DNA of 64,000 bases from Lactobacillus colini (GTDB lineage Bacteria; Bacillota; Bacilli; Lactobacillales; Lactobacillaceae). The stretch's first letter is position 1. The number at the start of each line of letters is the position of its first letter. Position numbers and translations under genes: made by a program. Below the pieces are notes generated by a model that worked only from the letters and a program-made list of their open reading frames with translations, was not told the DNA's origin and made no database searches. The stretch covers positions 33,773 to 97,772 of the forward strand of contig NZ_JAGGLU010000008.1 of NCBI RefSeq assembly GCF_017874575.1. The letters are read 5' to 3'. Shown here piece by piece: positions 8,758 to 18,002 of this stretch.

Positions 8758-9609
8758 ATGTACGGTCACGAGTTTAAACAATTACGCCAAATGCAAGAAA
8801 TCACCCAAAAGCAAGCTTGCCAGGGAATCTGTTCTGAATCTAAATTATCACGCTGGGAAAATGATCAAACAGAGATTGACTTTACGACAGCGATTAAACT
8901 ATTAGAAAGAATCCATGTTACTAGCCATGAATTTATGGGATGGTCTAACTTTGCCCCTAAACCAGAGATTAATCAAGATGTATGGCATGCCTTAAATTCT
9001 AACGACGTTCCCTTTATTAAGAGAATTACCAAAAAACAGCTCAAGATCTATCATCAAACTAAGAACAAGTTTGATTTATTTATTGCTGCTAGCTTATGTA
9101 ATGCCCTATATGCGATCGAAAGAAAAAATTACCTGCCAGCTCTTGATCAAAAAAGACTAGCAAGTAATTTTTCTAAAGTCAAAATTTGGAGTGAATACTA
9201 CCTTAGCTTATTTGGTAGTTGTGTCTTATTATTAGAACCCAGGATGATCTATGGCTTAGGGATGAATATCATCCACGACCTTGACCATATTAAAGAAGCA
9301 AATACAACATATGACTTACAAGTAGCGCTGGGTGGTTTAGGAGATGCAGTAATCAAACTTTTATTTAGCCATGATTTCGTCAGAGCAAAAAAGTTGCTCA
9401 AATCAATCCATCAGATTGACTTGCCACAATACATGACATTCTTTCCTTTAATTTTTAACTTTTTAGAAAAGACAATCATCTATCTAGAAACTAATAACCC
9501 CACCCCTGCCTTAACAATCATTAATAATCTAAAAGAAATGAACTGCCTTCAAGCTGCCAAAACCTGTGTTAATATCTTTGAAGATCTATCCAAAGCCTAT
9601 AAATTATAG
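8758..9609 (+). CDS. Rgg/GadR/MutR family transcriptional regulator
   Basis: 283 aa. N-terminal helix-turn-helix (about residues 1-65, with EITQKQACQGICSESKLSRWEN), followed by an all-helical TPR-like C-terminal domain ending about residue 280; this is the normal Rgg length. The ATG at 8758 has TTGAGG at a proper distance; the upstream extension of the frame crosses the palindrome and has no site. Rgg proteins usually bind short hydrophobic peptides and control adjacent export or bacteriocin genes. No pheromone ORF is evident in the 107-bp divergent region. Confidence 0.85.
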   Translation: MYGHEFKQLRQMQEITQKQACQGICSESKLSRWENDQTEIDFTTAIKLLERIHVTSHEFMGWSNFAPKPEINQDVWHALNSNDVPFIKRITKKQLKIYHQTKNKFDLFIAASLCNALYAIERKNYLPALDQKRLASNFSKVKIWSEYYLSLFGSCVLLLEPRMIYGLGMNIIHDLDHIKEANTTYDLQVALGGLGDAVIKLLFSHDFVRAKKLLKSIHQIDLPQYMTFFPLIFNFLEKTIIYLETNNPTPALTIINNLKEMNCLQAAKTCVNIFEDLSKAYKL

Positions 9610-9612
9610 AAC

Positions 9613-9978
9613 TTATAAAGCTTTCCCCAGACCCAAGCCGATAAATACTAAGATTAAGCCTCCCAAGTAAGAACTTAAAAAGTAGCAGCAGAAGCTAAGA
9701 TATTTTTTATTATTCCAAAGGGTTAGTAATTCAACATTCATTGTTGAAAAAGTTGTATATCCACCTAAAACGCCTGTCCCTATTAACGCATAAACAAAGC
9801 TAGATAATCTTAACCCAAAAACTAACCCTAATAATAAAGCTCCAGTTAAATTGATAAATAATGTCGCATAAGGAAATTTCGTTCCAAAATGTTTTTTACC
9901 GTAATTCGTCAAAAAATACCGTCCCACTGCACCAAAAATTGCACCAATACCAGCTGTAATTACTGTATTAATCATCAT
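9613..9978 (-). CDS. crcB: fluoride channel CrcB (Fluc), second gene of the pair
   Basis: 121 aa with four membrane helices. It carries the family signatures GAIFGAVGRYFLTN near the start and GTGVLGGYTTFSTMNVE in the third helix (the TTFS fluoride-pore motif). Overlaps its upstream partner by 4 bp. Gram-positive bacteria often encode two CrcB/Fluc subunits that assemble as an antiparallel heterodimer exporting fluoride; the riboswitch upstream of the pair confirms the role. Confidence 0.93.
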   Translation of the reverse strand: MMINTVITAGIGAIFGAVGRYFLTNYGKKHFGTKFPYATLFINLTGALLLGLVFGLRLSSFVYALIGTGVLGGYTTFSTMNVELLTLWNNKKYLSFCCYFLSSYLGGLILVFIGLGLGKAL

Positions 9979-10364
9979 GCTTCACCTGCCAACTTCTTAC
10001 CTAAACTCTTGCCGACAATCATTCCAACATAAGCAAATAAAAATCCTAAAATTATCGAAGTAAAGAAATAAATTAATGCTGAATTGGAAGCGTTAGTTTG
10101 CAATTGCTTAAGTGTATCTAATTGAAACGATGAAAAAGTCGTAAATGCACCTACAAATCCAGTTGACAGACCCGTTGCTAGCCATTCACGTCCTTCTCTA
10201 AATTCAATAAAAAAATTAGTTAAACCAGCTAACAAAAAGCAACCCAAAATATTAACCAATAAGGTTCCGTTACTTGACCATATTAAATTAAAGTAGCAAC
10301 GCAACATCCCACCAAAAAAGGCAAAGAAGCCAACACTAAGATAATTTTTTAATTTATCTGACAT
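9975..10364 (-). CDS. crcB: fluoride channel CrcB (Fluc), first gene of the pair
   Basis: 129 aa, four membrane helices, with GGMLRCYFNLIW near the start and the pore motif GFVGAFTTFSSFQLD. The GAGGAGG ribosome binding site is strong. It is the first gene after a fluoride riboswitch and overlaps the second crcB, so both are made together only when fluoride is present. Confidence 0.93.
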   Translation of the reverse strand: MSDKLKNYLSVGFFAFFGGMLRCYFNLIWSSNGTLLVNILGCFLLAGLTNFFIEFREGREWLATGLSTGFVGAFTTFSSFQLDTLKQLQTNASNSALIYFFTSIILGFLFAYVGMIVGKSLGKKLAGEA

Positions 10365-10387
10365 TTTTCCTCCTCAAAAAAGCAAAA

Positions 10388-10480
10388 TAAAAACGTCTAC
10401 TATTTAGGTGCAGTACTCTTGCAATAATAGTAGACGTCATTAGATTTTACTCGATTAAAGGTGAACGTCATCACCTATTC
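10388..10480 (-). ncRNA. fluoride (crcB-type) riboswitch with terminator
   Basis: On the minus strand the aptamer starts with AGGTGATGACGTTCACCT (10459-10476), matching the GG-GATG-n-GTTC-CC core of crcB motif RNAs, then an A-rich joining region and TAATGACGTCTACT, which matches the conserved 3' pseudoknot strand. GACGTC can pair with the GACGTT loop. The same 3' strand is the left arm of a terminator: ACGTCTACTATT pairs with AATAGTAGACGT (arms at 10426-10437 and 10393-10404) before T's. Fluoride binding would therefore prevent termination and turn on the crcB pair 24 nt downstream. Confidence 0.9.
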
Positions 10481-10539
10481 ATATGACAATGTTAAATATA
10501 CTTCAATCCCCGCCTTAATGCAAGGTAGATTGTTTATTT

Positions 10540-11208
10540 CTATAATAATCCCATTAAATTATTTAACATATGGGCTAAGATAGAATAACGCAGATCCTTG
10601 GTCCAAACATAAGTCCAAGCAAGAATACTGCCTAACATCCAATAGACAAAAATATATTTTGAAAAGAATGGGTCATGACACCAAGCAAAGACAAGCCCAC
10701 TAGTTATTACACCAAGTAGTTGGCTCCAGGAATTCTCTTCAGGAAAGAATGTATTAAAAAACATCCCCCTAAAAATAAGCTCTTCACAAATCGGCGCTAC
10801 AATAACCAATAACAAGTTAAAAATTGCATTCGAATGCATTTGCACCTGGTCAAGGGCCTTCTGGTTCTCTGATGAAGCACCGCCAAATAAGTTAATAAAG
10901 ATAATCTGCATTACTAAAATTAAAAAGAACATCCCGACAGCAATCAAGCCCCGCTTCCAATCCCAATGTGGCTTAGAATTGAAAAACCAGTCATTTTCTT
11001 GGCGCAATTGATACTTATATGCCCAACTTATTAAACCAATTATTATCACAGTTACTAGTACAATTGTTGCTCCGATTCCAAAGTTGATTCTCTCTTTTTG
11101 TGGTAAAACGTAAAATTGCTGTAAGTACATATATCCTGCAAAAGACAAGATCATAATTGCAACATTACCAATCACTTGTAAAAATCTTTTCAAATAAATC
11201 ACCCACAT
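10540..11208 (-). CDS. CPBP (CAAX/Abi) intramembrane protease-like protein
   Basis: 222 aa with about six membrane helices. The Abi/CPBP motifs are present: EELIFRG in the middle, FAWCHD, and a last motif ending LAHMLNNLMGLL. These supply the Glu and His residues of Rce1-type glutamate proteases. In lactobacilli many CPBP proteins lie near bacteriocin or ABC loci as self-immunity factors; here it is upstream of the fluoride operon. The start is uncertain because no good ribosome binding site precedes ATG 11208; a TTG about 15 nt inside is an alternative. Confidence 0.8.
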   Translation of the reverse strand: MWVIYLKRFLQVIGNVAIMILSFAGYMYLQQFYVLPQKERINFGIGATIVLVTVIIIGLISWAYKYQLRQENDWFFNSKPHWDWKRGLIAVGMFFLILVMQIIFINLFGGASSENQKALDQVQMHSNAIFNLLLVIVAPICEELIFRGMFFNTFFPEENSWSQLLGVITSGLVFAWCHDPFFSKYIFVYWMLGSILAWTYVWTKDLRYSILAHMLNNLMGLL

Positions 11209-11268
11209 TTTATTAAAAACTGTTAATTACTTCATTATAATTAATAACTAGGATAAGGAACAATAATC

Positions 11269-12366
11269 ATGCATACAATTATTTTTTATACTATTAAAAT
11301 ATTTAACTACCTAAATAACCGGCGTCTAAGTTCATTAACTGCGCTGTTATTTGCTTGTTTAATAATCTTTTTATTCTTTTGGATTGTTGAGCCTAGGAAT
11401 TCGATCAATGGACTGTTATTTACTGGGCTTTTTTTATCATTTGTATTATGGTTCGGCTATCTAATATTCACCCAACATAATACCTTGATGAATTGGCTAT
11501 TTGGACTAATGGCAATCGGAATTTTCATCATTATCTTTTTTGCGATTATCTTTTCTTGGATTTTCTTTTTATGGAATGCTTATTTTGTCTGGAAGTATGA
11601 GAGCCATACTCTGCCTAACCTGCTTAGCTTAATTATCGGCATTGCCTTAGTCTGCCTGTGGATAGCGTTACGGTTAGGAATACTTTACTACTTCCCTGAT
11701 TGGTTTGATGCTTTAGTTGACGGGGCATTCGCTATTATTCTTTATCTGTGCCTAATAATGTACAACTTCCTAATCAACCTAATACTTTATCAATTTATTC
11801 CCCGACGCTACCGTGAAGATTACCTAATCGTACTAGGCGCTGGCTTAATTGATGGCAAGAAGGTATCACGCCTTCTAGGAGCTAGAATTGACCGAGCAAT
11901 TGCTTTTGCTTATAAGCAATATGATAAAGGGAGAAAGTTCCCCAAGTTCATCATGTCAGGTGGCAAGGGCAGCGACGAGCAAATCTCAGAAGCCCAAGCA
12001 ATGAAAGATTATGCGATTAAGCGTGGTATACCCCAAGAGAATATCTTATTAGAAGATCAGTCACGCAATACTTACGAGAACATGCTCCTTTCTAAAGAAG
12101 TCGCCCTCAAAAACTACGGCAGTAAAAAGTTTAAGGCTAAGTTCTTTACTAATAATTACCACCTCTTCAGAGCCGCCCTTTATGCTAAAAAAGCCCACTT
12201 ACATGCCAACGGCGTTGGTTCGACTACTAGACTATATTACCTGCCTAATGCAACAATCAGAGAATTCGCTGGCGTCTTTATGATGCGCAAGAAGCGCCAC
12301 TTCTTCATCATAGCAATAATTGCTATAATCTTTATCTTACGTGCGCTTGCCATTGGACTAGGCTAG
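11269..12366 (+). CDS. YdcF-like (DUF218) membrane protein
   Basis: 365 aa: five or six hydrophobic helices in the first 170 residues, then a DUF218 domain (about 185-320) with YLIVLGAGLIDGKKVSRLLGAR, FIMSGGKGSDE, SRNTYENMLLSKE and TNNYHLFRAALYAKK, and a final hydrophobic segment. The DUF218 family includes SanA, YdcF and SenX-like proteins with an S-adenosylmethionine- or nucleotide-binding Rossmann-like fold; envelope functions are suspected but not settled. AAGGA precedes the ATG. It may be co-transcribed with the ABC transporter 50 bp downstream. Confidence 0.8.
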   Translation: MHTIIFYTIKIFNYLNNRRLSSLTALLFACLIIFLFFWIVEPRNSINGLLFTGLFLSFVLWFGYLIFTQHNTLMNWLFGLMAIGIFIIIFFAIIFSWIFFLWNAYFVWKYESHTLPNLLSLIIGIALVCLWIALRLGILYYFPDWFDALVDGAFAIILYLCLIMYNFLINLILYQFIPRRYREDYLIVLGAGLIDGKKVSRLLGARIDRAIAFAYKQYDKGRKFPKFIMSGGKGSDEQISEAQAMKDYAIKRGIPQENILLEDQSRNTYENMLLSKEVALKNYGSKKFKAKFFTNNYHLFRAALYAKKAHLHANGVGSTTRLYYLPNATIREFAGVFMMRKKRHFFIIAIIAIIFILRALAIGLG

Positions 12367-12416
12367 ATCAAATAACGTACAATTAATCATATCCAGAACT
12401 ATTAAAGGAGACTCCC

Positions 12417-14753
12417 ATGCTACAGCTTAAGCACTTAATGAAAACATACCAAGTAGGCGACACCGTTACACATGCATTAGATGATGTGTCAATCAACTTC
12501 CGCAATCACGAGTTTGTCGCTATTTTAGGACCAAGTGGGTCCGGTAAGACAACCATGTTAAATGTAATTGGTGGCCTTGATCAATATGATAGTGGTGACA
12601 TTATCATCAATGGCAAATCAACCAAAAACTTTTCACAGACCGATTGGGATGCTTACCGTAACAATACAGTGGGTTTTATCTTTCAAAATTACAATTTAAT
12701 ATCTCATCTTTCAATTATTGAAAATGTCGAATTAGGTATGACCTTATCCGGCGTTGATAGCAAAACCCGTCACCAAAAAGCAATTGATGCCCTAAAGCGC
12801 GTTGGCTTAGGTGATCACCTACAAAAAAATCCCAACCAATTATCCGGCGGTCAAATGCAAAGAGTAGCTATTGCCCGGGCAATAGCCAATGACCCAGATA
12901 TCTTACTCTGCGATGAGCCAACAGGTGCCTTAGATACTAAGACTAGTGTTGAAATTATGAAGCTAATCAAAGAATTGAGCAAGGATAAGCTAGTTATCAT
13001 GGTTACCCATAATCCTGAATTAGCTCAAGAATATGCTAGTCGGACAGTCCACTTCCAAGATGGTAAAATTCTTAGCGACTCCAATAAATTCACTCCTGAT
13101 AAAGACATTAAGGATAGCTTCAACTTAATCAAGACTAAAATGTCTTACCTCAATGCCTTAAAGCTTAGCTTTACTAATATTATGACTAAGAAGGGGCGGA
13201 CTTTTTTAACAGCTTTTGCTTCTAGTATTGGGATTATTGGGATCGCCATTGTTCTTGCCTTATCTAATGGCTTTCAAAAGCAAATTGACCAGACCCAGAC
13301 TAAGACTTTGTCTAAATTTCCAATCTCAATTTCAACAATTGCAACAGATTTAGATCCTGCTCAAAGAAGCAAGGATTCCGATAAAAATGTTAAAAATAAA
13401 GGCTTTTTAATTGCTGCTAAGCCTGATAATGAAAAAAATATCCACGAAAACAAAATCACTCAAAATTACATTAACTATATCAAAAAGATTAACCCAAATT
13501 ACGCTAATAATATTTCCTATATTCGTAGTGTCCAGTTAAACTTATTGTCAAATAATGCTGGCAAGATTAAGAGGATTCAATTCTCTACTTTAAATAATAG
13601 CGGTAGTTCCTTAGTTAATGCCCAAAGCCAGGGAATGGCTAGTGTTGGGATCAATTCAAGCGTCTTTCCTACTAGCTTAGATCAAAGTAAGGGATCCTTT
13701 TTAAAGAATAATTATCAACTGCTCTCTGGTAATTGGCCAAGTTCTAAAAACGATGTAGTCCTAGTCTTAAACAATAAGAATGAAGCCAACCTAAACTCAC
13801 TTAAAAACCTTGGCTTAGATATCAAAGATGGTGAAAAGATCAACTTCAAGAAATTAGTTGGCAAGACCTTCAAGTTAATTTCTAATAATGATTACTACCA
13901 ACAGCTCCCTACTGGCAACTTCGTGCCAAATAAGTTGACTAAGTCTCTATATAACAAGGGCCGCACAATTACCTTAACCGGAGTTATCCGCAGCAAGAAT
14001 AATTCACAAATGGCCTTGCTAGATAATAGTATTGCCTATAGCGATGCCTTAAGTGAAGCAGTCATCAAAGAAAATAAAAACTCTAACATTGTCAAAGCGC
14101 AAAAGAAGAGTTCTACTAATGTTATGACCAATCAAGCAATGAATGAAACTGAAAAAGCGCAATTCATTGCCAGCATCGGCGGCTCAAGCATCCCTAACAC
14201 AATCCTAATCTACCCCAACTCATTTAACTCTAAAGATAAGGTTCTAAACTACTTAGACAAGTGGAATAAGGGCAAAGCTAAAAAAGATAAAATTGTCTAC
14301 ACTGATATGTCAGGTACTGTAACCAAGCTGACCGGTGGATTACTTAGCGGTATTACCGATGTTTTAGTTGCCTTTGCAGCAATTTCATTAATTACTTCTA
14401 TGATTATGATTGGTATCTTGACCTACACCTCTGTGCTTGAAAGAACCAAGGAAATCGGTATCCTCAAGGCCCTCGGTGCTAGAAAACGTGACATCACGCG
14501 TGTATTTGATGCCGAAACCTTTATCTTGGGTGTCTTTTCGGGAGCCTTAGGAATCTTGATCGCCTACTTGCTCACCTTCCCTATCAATTCGGTTCTGTAT
14601 TACATAACTGACATGACAAATGTTGCTCAGTTGAACCCGACCCACGCACTAGCTTTAATCATTATTTCTACAATTCTTACCCTCCTCGGTGGCCATATTC
14701 CAGCCCGAATCGCTGCTAAAAAAGATGCCGCAATTGCTCTGAGAAGTGAATAA
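12417..14753 (+). CDS. MacB-like ABC transporter, ATPase fused to FtsX permease
   Basis: 778 aa. The N-terminal ATPase (1-225) has GPSGSGKTTMLN, LSGGQMQRVAIARAI, LLCDEPTGALD and MVTHN. It is followed by a membrane helix near 270, a large extracellular domain of roughly 370 residues rich in Asn, Ser and Lys, and a three-helix FtsX block ending in GILKALGARKRDITRVFDAE. A single-chain ATPase-permease of this kind resembles MacB and the lactobacillar peptide or lipoprotein exporters; no MacA adaptor is nearby. AAAGGAG precedes the ATG, and a terminator follows. Confidence 0.85.
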   Translation: MLQLKHLMKTYQVGDTVTHALDDVSINFRNHEFVAILGPSGSGKTTMLNVIGGLDQYDSGDIIINGKSTKNFSQTDWDAYRNNTVGFIFQNYNLISHLSIIENVELGMTLSGVDSKTRHQKAIDALKRVGLGDHLQKNPNQLSGGQMQRVAIARAIANDPDILLCDEPTGALDTKTSVEIMKLIKELSKDKLVIMVTHNPELAQEYASRTVHFQDGKILSDSNKFTPDKDIKDSFNLIKTKMSYLNALKLSFTNIMTKKGRTFLTAFASSIGIIGIAIVLALSNGFQKQIDQTQTKTLSKFPISISTIATDLDPAQRSKDSDKNVKNKGFLIAAKPDNEKNIHENKITQNYINYIKKINPNYANNISYIRSVQLNLLSNNAGKIKRIQFSTLNNSGSSLVNAQSQGMASVGINSSVFPTSLDQSKGSFLKNNYQLLSGNWPSSKNDVVLVLNNKNEANLNSLKNLGLDIKDGEKINFKKLVGKTFKLISNNDYYQQLPTGNFVPNKLTKSLYNKGRTITLTGVIRSKNNSQMALLDNSIAYSDALSEAVIKENKNSNIVKAQKKSSTNVMTNQAMNETEKAQFIASIGGSSIPNTILIYPNSFNSKDKVLNYLDKWNKGKAKKDKIVYTDMSGTVTKLTGGLLSGITDVLVAFAAISLITSMIMIGILTYTSVLERTKEIGILKALGARKRDITRVFDAETFILGVFSGALGILIAYLLTFPINSVLYYITDMTNVAQLNPTHALALIIISTILTLLGGHIPARIAAKKDAAIALRSE

Positions 14754-14757
14754 AAAC

Positions 14758-14787
14758 GAGATGTGCTTATACGCACATCTTTTTTAT
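14758..14787 (+). terminator. intrinsic terminator
   Basis: Stem AGATGTGC (14759-14766) / GCACATCT (14773-14780) followed by TTTTTTATT, directly after the MacB-like gene. Confidence 0.9.
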
Positions 14788-14962
14788 TGTTCGTATAATA
14801 TCTATTTATTATTATTTATTTCTGTTAAAAAGTCTAGCACATGATATTTTTACGTACTTTGTATCACATTTTATCTGTTATTGTTAATATTTTACATTGA
14901 ATTTTATGATTTTTCATTTTATACTTTAATCATCCACTACAAAAAAATATTCGGAGGATAAA

Positions 14963-15901
14963 ATGAAGCTCAAAAAAATATTTTTAGCCGCGGTAGCATT
15001 ATTAGCAGCCGTTACTGTAACTGCTTGTTCTAATAATCAAGCTAGCTCTAATAAGGAGAAAAGTTATACCCCTAAAGAGTTAACTGTTCAATTCGTCCCT
15101 AGCGTACAAGCTTCTAAGCTGGAAGCTAAGGCTAAGCCATTGGAAGGATTATTGAAGAAGCAACTAGGTATCCCAGTACACGTTTCAGTATCGACTGATA
15201 ACTCAGCCTTAATTGAAGCAATGGCATCCAAAAAAATTGATGTTGGCTTCTTGCCACCTGATGCCTATGTTGTTGCCCACAAGCGCAAGGTTGCCGACGT
15301 TTTACTTCAAGCTCAACGTTATGGCTACAATGAACCTAGCGGTCTACCTAATAAGACCCTGATGAATAAATATCGGGCTGAAATAGTAGTTAAAAAAGGC
15401 TCTAAAATTAAATCTTGGAGAGATTTAAAAGGTAAAAAGATCGCCATCCAAGATCCTACTTCAACTTCTGGTTACGTTTACCCGATTGCAGAGCTATATA
15501 AAAAGGGCCTAAATGTACCTAAAGAATGTAAGTTAGTCAATGTTAAGGGTCATGACCAAGCCGTCCTTTCTGTTTATAATGGAGATGTCGATGCAGCATT
15601 CATCTTTTCAGATGCCCGCCCTCTAGCAGCTAAGGATGAACCTAAGGTCATGACTCAGGTTGTGCCAATCTATTTCACCAACTATATTCCTAATGATACA
15701 ATCTCAGTCCGTAGCGATATGTCCCCTAAATTCAGAAAAAAGCTCGCACAAGCCTTTAAGAATATTGCTAAATCTAAGAAAGGAAAGCAGATCTTAGAGA
15801 ATATCTATTCTCACTATGGCTACACTGATTCTAAAGATTCTAACTTTAATATTGTTCGTGAATACGAAAAAATTGCTAAAAAAGCAACCGACTCTAAATA
15901 A
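14963..15901 (+). CDS. phnD: PhnD-type phosphate/phosphite/phosphonate-binding lipoprotein
   Basis: 312 aa with a lipoprotein signal peptide (lipobox VTACSN, Cys about residue 22). The mature part matches the PhnD family of periplasmic-type binding proteins: VQFVPSVQASKLEAKAKPLEGLL, DVGFLPPDAYVVAHK, SWRDLKGKKIAIQDPTSTSG and NGDVDAAFIFSDAR. It would capture a phosphonate- or phosphite-like ligand at the cell surface. CGGAGG precedes the ATG. No PhnC ATPase or PhnE permease is adjacent, and terminators flank it, so it is an orphan that must share a transporter elsewhere. Confidence 0.85.
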   Translation: MKLKKIFLAAVALLAAVTVTACSNNQASSNKEKSYTPKELTVQFVPSVQASKLEAKAKPLEGLLKKQLGIPVHVSVSTDNSALIEAMASKKIDVGFLPPDAYVVAHKRKVADVLLQAQRYGYNEPSGLPNKTLMNKYRAEIVVKKGSKIKSWRDLKGKKIAIQDPTSTSGYVYPIAELYKKGLNVPKECKLVNVKGHDQAVLSVYNGDVDAAFIFSDARPLAAKDEPKVMTQVVPIYFTNYIPNDTISVRSDMSPKFRKKLAQAFKNIAKSKKGKQILENIYSHYGYTDSKDSNFNIVREYEKIAKKATDSK

Positions 15902-15916
15902 CTTGCAGTCAATTGC

Positions 15917-15946
15917 CAATGGACAGGTTTTCCTGTCCATTTTTTG
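15917..15946 (+). terminator. intrinsic terminator
   Basis: Stem ATGGACAGG / CCTGTCCAT (15919-15940) with a TTTT loop and trailing T's, after the PhnD-like gene. Confidence 0.9.
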
Positions 15947-15991
15947 TGCAAAAATTATATACTATAATAAAAAGTAATAAGGATCTTTAAC

Positions 15992-17056
15992 ATGAAACAT
16001 AACTTCTTTAAATTAATTGCTAGTATTTTAATTGTCACTTGCACAATACTTATCTCCAGTTGTTCTACAAGACATCATAGCACTCACAGCCATCACGCTA
16101 GTCCCAGTGTAGCTCTAGTTACTGATGCCTCAGATCCAAAGTCTAACCCCTATAATGCAGCAGCTATTAGTGGACTGACATCATATGCACGCAATCATAA
16201 CCTTGAAAAAAGCAAGAACGGCTATGCAATCTTTTCACCTAACTATAGTAGCGAAATTTATAGTCTAGTAGACCAAGCTGCACAAAAAAACTTCCACTTA
16301 GTCATTGGCTTGGGTAATTCCCTCCAAAATGCTATTAAGGATAATGCTAAACTCTACCCCAAGACTAACTTTGCAATCGTTGATAGCAACCTCACTGGTC
16401 AAAAGAATATTGCTAATATCAAATTTGCTAGCCAAGAAGCCGCTTATTTAGCAGGTATTATTGCCGCAAAAACCACAAAATCTAAGGTGATTGGCTTTAT
16501 TGGTGGCACTAGTCAAGGCTCAGCTAAGTTCGAACGTGGCTTTAGCCAAGGTATTCAATTTCAAGCTAAAAAAGATAATACTAAAATTAAAATCTTAGCT
16601 CAAAATGCTAAAACATTCTCTAATCCCAAGATTGGACAAACTATTGCCCAGGAAATGTATCGCAAAAAAGCCGATATTATCTTCGCTGCTGCCGGAGACA
16701 CTGGCAATGGTGTATTTACTGCTGCCAAGACAATTAATCAAGCTAATCCTGTCAACAAAAAAGTCTGGGTCATCGGTGTTGACGCAGACCAAACAAGTCA
16801 AGGTAACTACTATGCTAAAGGCGGTCAAAAATCCAACTTTACCCTAACATCAGTTACTAATAATATCGGTTTAGCAATTAAAGAAATTGCTACTAAGAGC
16901 TACCAAAATAAGTTTCCTCAAAATAAAACCCTAACTTACACCCTAAAAAATAATGGGGTTGGTATCGTTCAGACTAGCAATATTCCCTACAATACCTGGA
17001 TAGCAGCACAAAAAGCCCGCCAAGATATCTTAGATGGCAAGCTCAAAATAAAATAA
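15992..17056 (+). CDS. BMP-family nucleoside-type binding lipoprotein
   Basis: 354 aa; lipoprotein signal peptide with Cys in ISSCSTR, then a His-rich linker (HHSTHSHHAS). The mature domain shows the BMP/PnrA fold: HLVIGLGNSLQNAI, NFAIVDSNLTGQ, ASQEAAYLAGIIAAKTTKSKVIGFIGG, FERGFSQGIQ, ADIIFAAAGDTGNGVFTAAK and VIGVDADQ. BMP proteins feed nucleosides to ABC importers, which would suit a lactobacillus that relies on nucleoside salvage. No importer genes are adjacent. The ribosome binding site is AAGGA; terminators lie on both sides. Confidence 0.85.
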   Translation: MKHNFFKLIASILIVTCTILISSCSTRHHSTHSHHASPSVALVTDASDPKSNPYNAAAISGLTSYARNHNLEKSKNGYAIFSPNYSSEIYSLVDQAAQKNFHLVIGLGNSLQNAIKDNAKLYPKTNFAIVDSNLTGQKNIANIKFASQEAAYLAGIIAAKTTKSKVIGFIGGTSQGSAKFERGFSQGIQFQAKKDNTKIKILAQNAKTFSNPKIGQTIAQEMYRKKADIIFAAAGDTGNGVFTAAKTINQANPVNKKVWVIGVDADQTSQGNYYAKGGQKSNFTLTSVTNNIGLAIKEIATKSYQNKFPQNKTLTYTLKNNGVGIVQTSNIPYNTWIAAQKARQDILDGKLKIK

Positions 17057-17062
17057 CTATCT

Positions 17063-17108
17063 AAAAGGACTAGAGTCAATAATTATCAATTGGCTCTAGT
17101 CTTTTTTT
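17063..17108. terminator. bidirectional terminator between convergent genes
   Basis: AAAAGGACTAGAG (17063-17075) pairs with CTCTAGTCTTTTTTT (17094-17108). It ends the BMP gene on the plus strand and the aldo/keto reductase on the minus strand. Confidence 0.85.
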
Positions 17109-17937
17109 AAATCATTTCAAGTGGCTGCTTAGTAGTTACTTGTGGAAAGTCCGCATTTAACAAGGCTAAATCCTCATCATTCAAGCTAATATCAAGCGCT
17201 GCCAGGTTATCTTTCATGTGTTTAATACTGCTTGCCTTAGGAATCATTAAGACCTGCTTGCTTCTGAGCGTCCAAGCAAGCATTATCTGGTGCGGGGTTG
17301 CATGGTGGCGCCGTGCCACAATCTTGAGATTATTAGTAATCCTAATCGTATCCCCGTTACCAGAATTAAATGGTGAATAGCCGATAAAGTTAACCCCGTG
17401 TTCTTGCTGCCACGGCAGTATGTCATATTCTACTCCTCGCTTGGCAATATTATACAGATCTTCATTAGCAAAGCATTCACTGCCGCCGGGGACACTAAAT
17501 AGCTCTTCCATATCAGCTACATCGAAATTAGATACACCCCAATGTCTAATCAGGCCATCTTCTTGTAGTTCTTTTAGACCTTTGATCGTTTCAGATAGAC
17601 GCTTGTGACCACGCCAATGCAATAAATACAAGTCAACATAATCTGTACCCAATCGCTTTAAGCTAGCATCTAAGCTGCGCCGTTCAAGTTCTGGAGTTGC
17701 ATGATAAGGGTAGAATTTGGTAATTAAGAATAACTGACTGCGATCATAGCCCCTAATTGCTTCTCCAATTAAGCTTTCACTAGCACCTTCGCCATACATT
17801 TCTGCAGTGTCTATAATCTTGATGCCATGATCTAAGCCATAACGTAAGGTTGCAATTTCAGCTTTTTTCTTTTTGGGATCTTCACCTATTCCCCAGCTAC
17901 CCATACCAAGTCCAGTAAGTTGCAAGCTATCTTTCAT
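17107..17937 (-). CDS. aldo/keto reductase
   Basis: 276 aa (beta/alpha)8 NADPH-dependent reductase. Visible motifs are GMGSWGIGE, IIDTAEMYGEGASESLIGEAI (Asp and Tyr of the catalytic tetrad), LITKFYP (Lys), VDLYLLHWRG (His) and the cofactor-binding LMIPKASSIKHMKDNL near the C-terminus. GAGGTG precedes the ATG. Physiological substrate unknown; such enzymes reduce aldehydes and methylglyoxal-like compounds. It is a single-gene unit. Confidence 0.9.
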   Translation of the reverse strand: MKDSLQLTGLGMGSWGIGEDPKKKKAEIATLRYGLDHGIKIIDTAEMYGEGASESLIGEAIRGYDRSQLFLITKFYPYHATPELERRSLDASLKRLGTDYVDLYLLHWRGHKRLSETIKGLKELQEDGLIRHWGVSNFDVADMEELFSVPGGSECFANEDLYNIAKRGVEYDILPWQQEHGVNFIGYSPFNSGNGDTIRITNNLKIVARRHHATPHQIMLAWTLRSKQVLMIPKASSIKHMKDNLAALDISLNDEDLALLNADFPQVTTKQPLEMI

Positions 17938-18002
17938 CTTTTTTCACCTCAATTAGATTTTAACTCATTAAGAAAAAAACTCGTAATTTTATCAAATCAA
18001 AG

